Shown: positions 20,559 through 22,591 of the stretch, piece by piece
Layout of the letters: the number at the start of each line of letters is the position of its first letter
Numbering within the stretch: position 1 is the first letter of the stretch
Origin: DATBGO01 sp050011895
GTDB lineage: Bacteria > Actinomycetota > Actinomycetes > Streptosporangiales > Streptosporangiaceae
Direction: 5' to 3'
Length of the DNA stretch: 22,591 nucleotides
NCBI GenBank assembly: GCA_050011895.1
Contig: JBEKIF010000101.1
Coordinates: 1-22,591, forward strand
Position numbers and translations under genes: made by a program
Notes under the pieces: generated by a model
What the model was told of the DNA's origin: nothing
The model's input: only the letters and a program-made list of their open reading frames with translations
The model's database searches: none

Positions 20559-21835
20559 CCGACATCATCGATGAGCTGACCTGGCGGGGCCTGCTCGCGC
20601 TGTCCACTGATCTCGACGACCTGCGCAAGGCGCTGGACGCCGGGCGGCTCACCTACTACGGCGGGTTCGACCCGACGGCCCCGGGACTGCACATCGGCAG
20701 CCTGGTGCTGCTGCTGACAATGCGGCGGCTCCAGCTGGCCGGCCACCGGCCGATCGGCCTGGTCGGCGGCGCCACAGGACTGATTGGCGATCCGAGCGGC
20801 AAGTCGGCCGAGCGGATCCTCAATCCGCACGAGGTGGTCGAGGACTGGGTGCAGCGGCTGCGCGCGGAGATTTCGCAGTTTCTCGATTTCGAGCCGGGCC
20901 CGGCCGGCGCGCTACTGGTCAGCAACCTGGACTGGACACAGGACCTGTCGGCGCTTGAGTTCCTGCGGGACATCGGCAAGCACTTCCCGGTCAACCAGAT
21001 GCTCGCCAGAGAGTCGGTGCGGGCCAGGCTGGAAGCCGGTGGCATCAGCTACACCGAATTCAGCTATCAGGTCCTGCAGGCCAACGACTACCTAGAGCTG
21101 CACCGCAGACACGACTGCGCGCTGCAACTCGGTGGCAGCGACCAGTGGGGCAACCTGGTTGCGGGCGTTGACCTTATCAGGCGGGTGACGGAGGACACCG
21201 TGCACGCGCTGGCTACCCCGCTGATCACCAAGCCGGACGGCACCAAGTACGGGAAGACCGAAGGCGGCACGATCTGGCTGAACCCCGAGATGACCAGCCC
21301 GTACGCGTTCTACCAGTTCTGGATCAACAGGACCGACGAGGAGACAGCCGGCCTGCTGAGGGTGTTCACGTTCCTGGGCCGGGACGAGATCGAGGCGCTG
21401 GAGCGCGACACTGCGCAACGGCCCGCGGCGAGGATCGCGCAGCGCGCCCTGGCCGACGAGGTGACTACGCTCGTGCACGGCGCTGATGAGTGCGCGCGCG
21501 TCGTGGCCGCCAGCCACGCCCTGTTCGGCCAGGGGGACCTGCGGGCGCTGGAGGCACGCACGCTGGCCGCCACGCTCGCCGAGGTGCCCAGCGTCGTCGT
21601 GGCGGCCGGGCCGGCCGGGCTGCCCACGGTCGCGGAACTGATGGCGCGGTCCGGCATTGTGCCGAGCAAGTCGGCCGCCAGGCGGGCCATCGCCGAGGGC
21701 GGTGCGTACCTCAACAACATCAAGGTGACTGCCGAGGATGCCGTGCCGGATAGGACCGAGCTGCTGCACGGGCGCTTCCTGGTGCTGCGGCGGGGCAAAC
21801 GGACCGTCGGTGGCGTCGAGGTACGCAGCGGCTGA
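20555..21835 (+). CDS. tyrS: Tyrosyl-tRNA synthetase
   Basis: 426 residues, GTG 20555 overlapping the glycosylase stop (GTGA), to TGA 21835. Class I synthetase for tRNA-Tyr, acting as a homodimer. Seen: YYGGFDPTAPGLHIGSLV with the HIGH-type HIGS (46-49), GGATGLIGDPSGKSAER, SYTEFSYQVLQANDYLELHR, LGGSDQWGNLVAGVDLIRR, PDGTKYGKTEGG (KMSKS-equivalent KYGKT, 231-235), and a C-terminal S4 RNA-binding domain (SGIVPSKSAARRAIAEGGAYLNN). The TyrS form with KFGKS/KYGKT corresponds to the common bacterial class. Complete, no insertions. No T-box or other leader could fit because translation begins on the neighbour's stop codon; expression follows the upstream genes or an internal promoter I cannot see. 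Confidence 0.97.
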   Translation: MTDIIDELTWRGLLALSTDLDDLRKALDAGRLTYYGGFDPTAPGLHIGSLVLLLTMRRLQLAGHRPIGLVGGATGLIGDPSGKSAERILNPHEVVEDWVQRLRAEISQFLDFEPGPAGALLVSNLDWTQDLSALEFLRDIGKHFPVNQMLARESVRARLEAGGISYTEFSYQVLQANDYLELHRRHDCALQLGGSDQWGNLVAGVDLIRRVTEDTVHALATPLITKPDGTKYGKTEGGTIWLNPEMTSPYAFYQFWINRTDEETAGLLRVFTFLGRDEIEALERDTAQRPAARIAQRALADEVTTLVHGADECARVVAASHALFGQGDLRALEARTLAATLAEVPSVVVAAGPAGLPTVAELMARSGIVPSKSAARRAIAEGGAYLNNIKVTAEDAVPDRTELLHGRFLVLRRGKRTVGGVEVRSG

Positions 21836-21882
21836 ACGAGCATGGCCTCAGCGCCGGACCGGTCGGCCACAGCACGGCTGCC

Positions 21883-21905
21883 GCCGACCGCTCCACAGCG
21901 GCGGC
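21883..21905 (+). terminator. Possible GC-rich terminator hairpin after tyrS
   Basis: GCCG (21883-21886) + CCGCT (21888-21892) pair with AGCGG (21897-21901) + CGGC (21902-21905), loop CCAC, one bulged A (21887). It lies 47 bp after the tyrS stop. No U-tract follows; weak call. Confidence 0.3.
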
Positions 21906-21993
21906 CAACGTGACGTCAGGTGCGGCCTGCTACCCAGCCTGAGGCAGGTTGCGCAGGTCAGCATCACACCTAAGACGAACATCCGATGCCGAT

Positions 21994-22022
21994 TTGACTT
22001 GATCTCCTTTGCTGCCTAATGT
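21994..22022 (+). promoter_or_regulatory. Upstream rRNA promoter candidate (P1)
   Basis: TTGACT (21994-21999), 17-bp spacer, TAATGT (22017-22022). The -35 matches the housekeeping sigma consensus at five of six bases and the -10 has the TANNNT pattern. The expected start is near 22029, about 435 nt before 16S rRNA. Confidence 0.5.
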
Positions 22023-22180
22023 TTTCTCTTGCCCCGAGGGTACGGACGCCGCGAAGGCGGCCCGGGCTCCAGGGGGCAGCAGCCCACTCCAGCTATCGCA
22101 TCCCGGGCACCGGGAGGCCTCAGCACGGGTATGCTGGATGTACAGCGAGTCATGAACTACACCGAGTCCCGCGATCTGAG

Positions 22181-22209
22181 TTGACAAGCTTAGATCCGGC
22201 CGGTAAATT
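22181..22209 (+). promoter_or_regulatory. Main rRNA promoter candidate (P2)
   Basis: TTGACA (22181-22186), a perfect -35, exactly 17 bp, then TAAATT (22204-22209). The sequence after it, AGTAGGGTTGCCCC, resembles rRNA start regions of other actinomycetes. Expected start near 22215, about 250 nt before mature 16S rRNA. This is the best promoter in the window. Confidence 0.75.
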
Positions 22210-22261
22210 AGTAGGGTTGCCCCGGATGAGCCTAAGAACTCGGATGGTGCGCGTCCGCTCC

Positions 22262-22319
22262 TTGAGAACTCAACAGCGTGCTAAAAGCCAGTGCACATGC
22301 ACAAAAACCCCGTCAGGGG
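22262..22319 (+). promoter_or_regulatory. rRNA leader antitermination/processing region
   Basis: CTTGAGAACTCAACAGCGTG (22261-22280) is a motif I recognise from actinobacterial rRNA leaders and 16S-23S spacers. It includes the inverted repeat TTGAG-AA-CTCAA and is followed by CTAAAAGCC, GTGCACATGCAC and the small hairpin CCCC-GTCA-GGGG. It probably corresponds to boxB/boxA-like antitermination and RNase III processing signals; the exact assignment is inference. Confidence 0.5.
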
Positions 22320-22464
22320 CTGGGCCGGAGACCGGTGCAGTCCCCAGATGACGGATGCCAAGATCGCTTCTGGCCCGGCCTGGCCGGTCGTCAGAGGCAT
22401 CTCTGCGATGTCAGCATCCCGTACGCCAGCCCTTCGGAGCTGGCCTACGGTTGCATATAGACAT

Positions 22465-22591
22465 TCAATGGAGAGTTTGATCCTGGCTCAGGACGAACGC
22501 TGGCGGCGTGCTTAACACATGCAAGTCGAGCGGAAAGGCCCTTCGGGGTACTCGAGCGGCGAACGGGTGAGTAACACGTGAGCAACCTGCC
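22465..22591 (+). rRNA. rrs: 16S ribosomal RNA, 5' end only (runs off the window)
   Basis: AGAGTTTGATCCTGGCTCAG, the universal 27F region, starts at 22472 and equals E. coli position 8, which puts the mature 5' end at about 22465. GACGAACGCTGGCGGCGTGC, TTAACACATGCAAGTCGAGCGG and GCGAACGGGTGAGTAACACGTG follow as in all bacterial 16S genes. The variable stem GGAAAGGCCCTTCGGGG in V1 looks actinobacterial, near Streptosporangiales/Thermomonosporaceae. The gene is cut at base 127. Confidence 0.98.

Larger units (their letters stand above)
21836..22464 (+). other. rRNA operon control region
   Basis: 629 bp between tyrS and 16S rRNA with no supported protein gene (frames reach at most about 110 codons and lack family features). 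It contains a possible tyrS terminator hairpin (21883-21905), two promoter candidates with 17-bp spacing (21994-22022 and 22181-22209), short GC hairpins (GCCGC-GAAG-GCGGC at 22048-22061), and the leader with TTGAG-AA-CTCAA (22262-22273) and CCCC-GTCA-GGGG (22308-22319). Confidence 0.75.

Noticed and set aside
22130..22135. TATGCT as an additional rRNA -10 element
   Set aside because: No recognisable -35 lies 16-18 bp upstream.
22019..22515. Short + strand frames (60-110 codons) in the rRNA leader and 16S start
   Set aside because: They overlap promoters, leader and rRNA and have no coding features.

Overview
The window is very GC-rich (strongly G/C third codon positions, GTG starts, ATGA/GTGA gene overlaps) and comes from an actinobacterium. 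Support comes from the MSTEPRIN-type start of IF3, the MSAPNKSYDPVEV-type start of PheS, the order infC-rpmI-rplT-TrmH methylase-histidine kinase-pheST-arg genes, and the 5' end of a 16S rRNA gene. That 16S start looks like Streptosporangiales/Thermomonosporaceae and relatives, but only about 127 nt are present, so order-level placement is tentative. All genes are on the + strand except one small lipoprotein gene.

Layout. (1) 1-2691: 3' part of mltG (peptidoglycan transglycosylase, with a repeat-rich cytoplasmic tail running off the left edge) and aroE. (2) 2692-5557: a structured leader with an intrinsic-terminator-like hairpin, then infC (best start is AUC), rpmI, rplT and a TrmH/SpoU rRNA methylase that lacks a normal start codon. 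(3) 5833-7032: a soluble orphan PAS-histidine kinase. (4) 7260-10927: pheS-pheT. (5) 10953-11372, minus strand: a small Cys-containing lipoprotein, convergent with pheT and divergent from argC. (6) 11561-19713: arginine biosynthesis, argC-argJ-argB-argD-argR-argG-argH, with almost every junction overlapping. argF is absent. An ARG-box-like palindrome lies upstream of argC, and a long RNA-like stem-loop separates argG and argH. (7) 19698-21835: a 3-methyladenine DNA glycosylase and tyrS, both overlapping their upstream neighbours. (8) 21836-22591: about 630 bp with two good tandem sigma70-type promoters, a leader, and the first ~127 nt of 16S rRNA.

How the genes work together: the window is mostly housekeeping, covering translation (IF3, L35, L20, PheRS, TyrRS, rRNA, rRNA methylation), the acetyl-cycle arginine pathway with its own repressor, shikimate and cell-wall genes. 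I see no phage, transposon, CRISPR or defence system. The unusual material is in details: an ArgR with a ~100-residue Gly/Asp/His-rich insert between its two domains, a ~59-nt stem-loop just before argH, a 30-codon ORF that bridges argB and argD exactly by stop/start overlaps, twin hairpins before rpmI, the AUC start and attenuator-like leader of infC, the missing start codon of the methylase, and minisatellites in the MltG tail.
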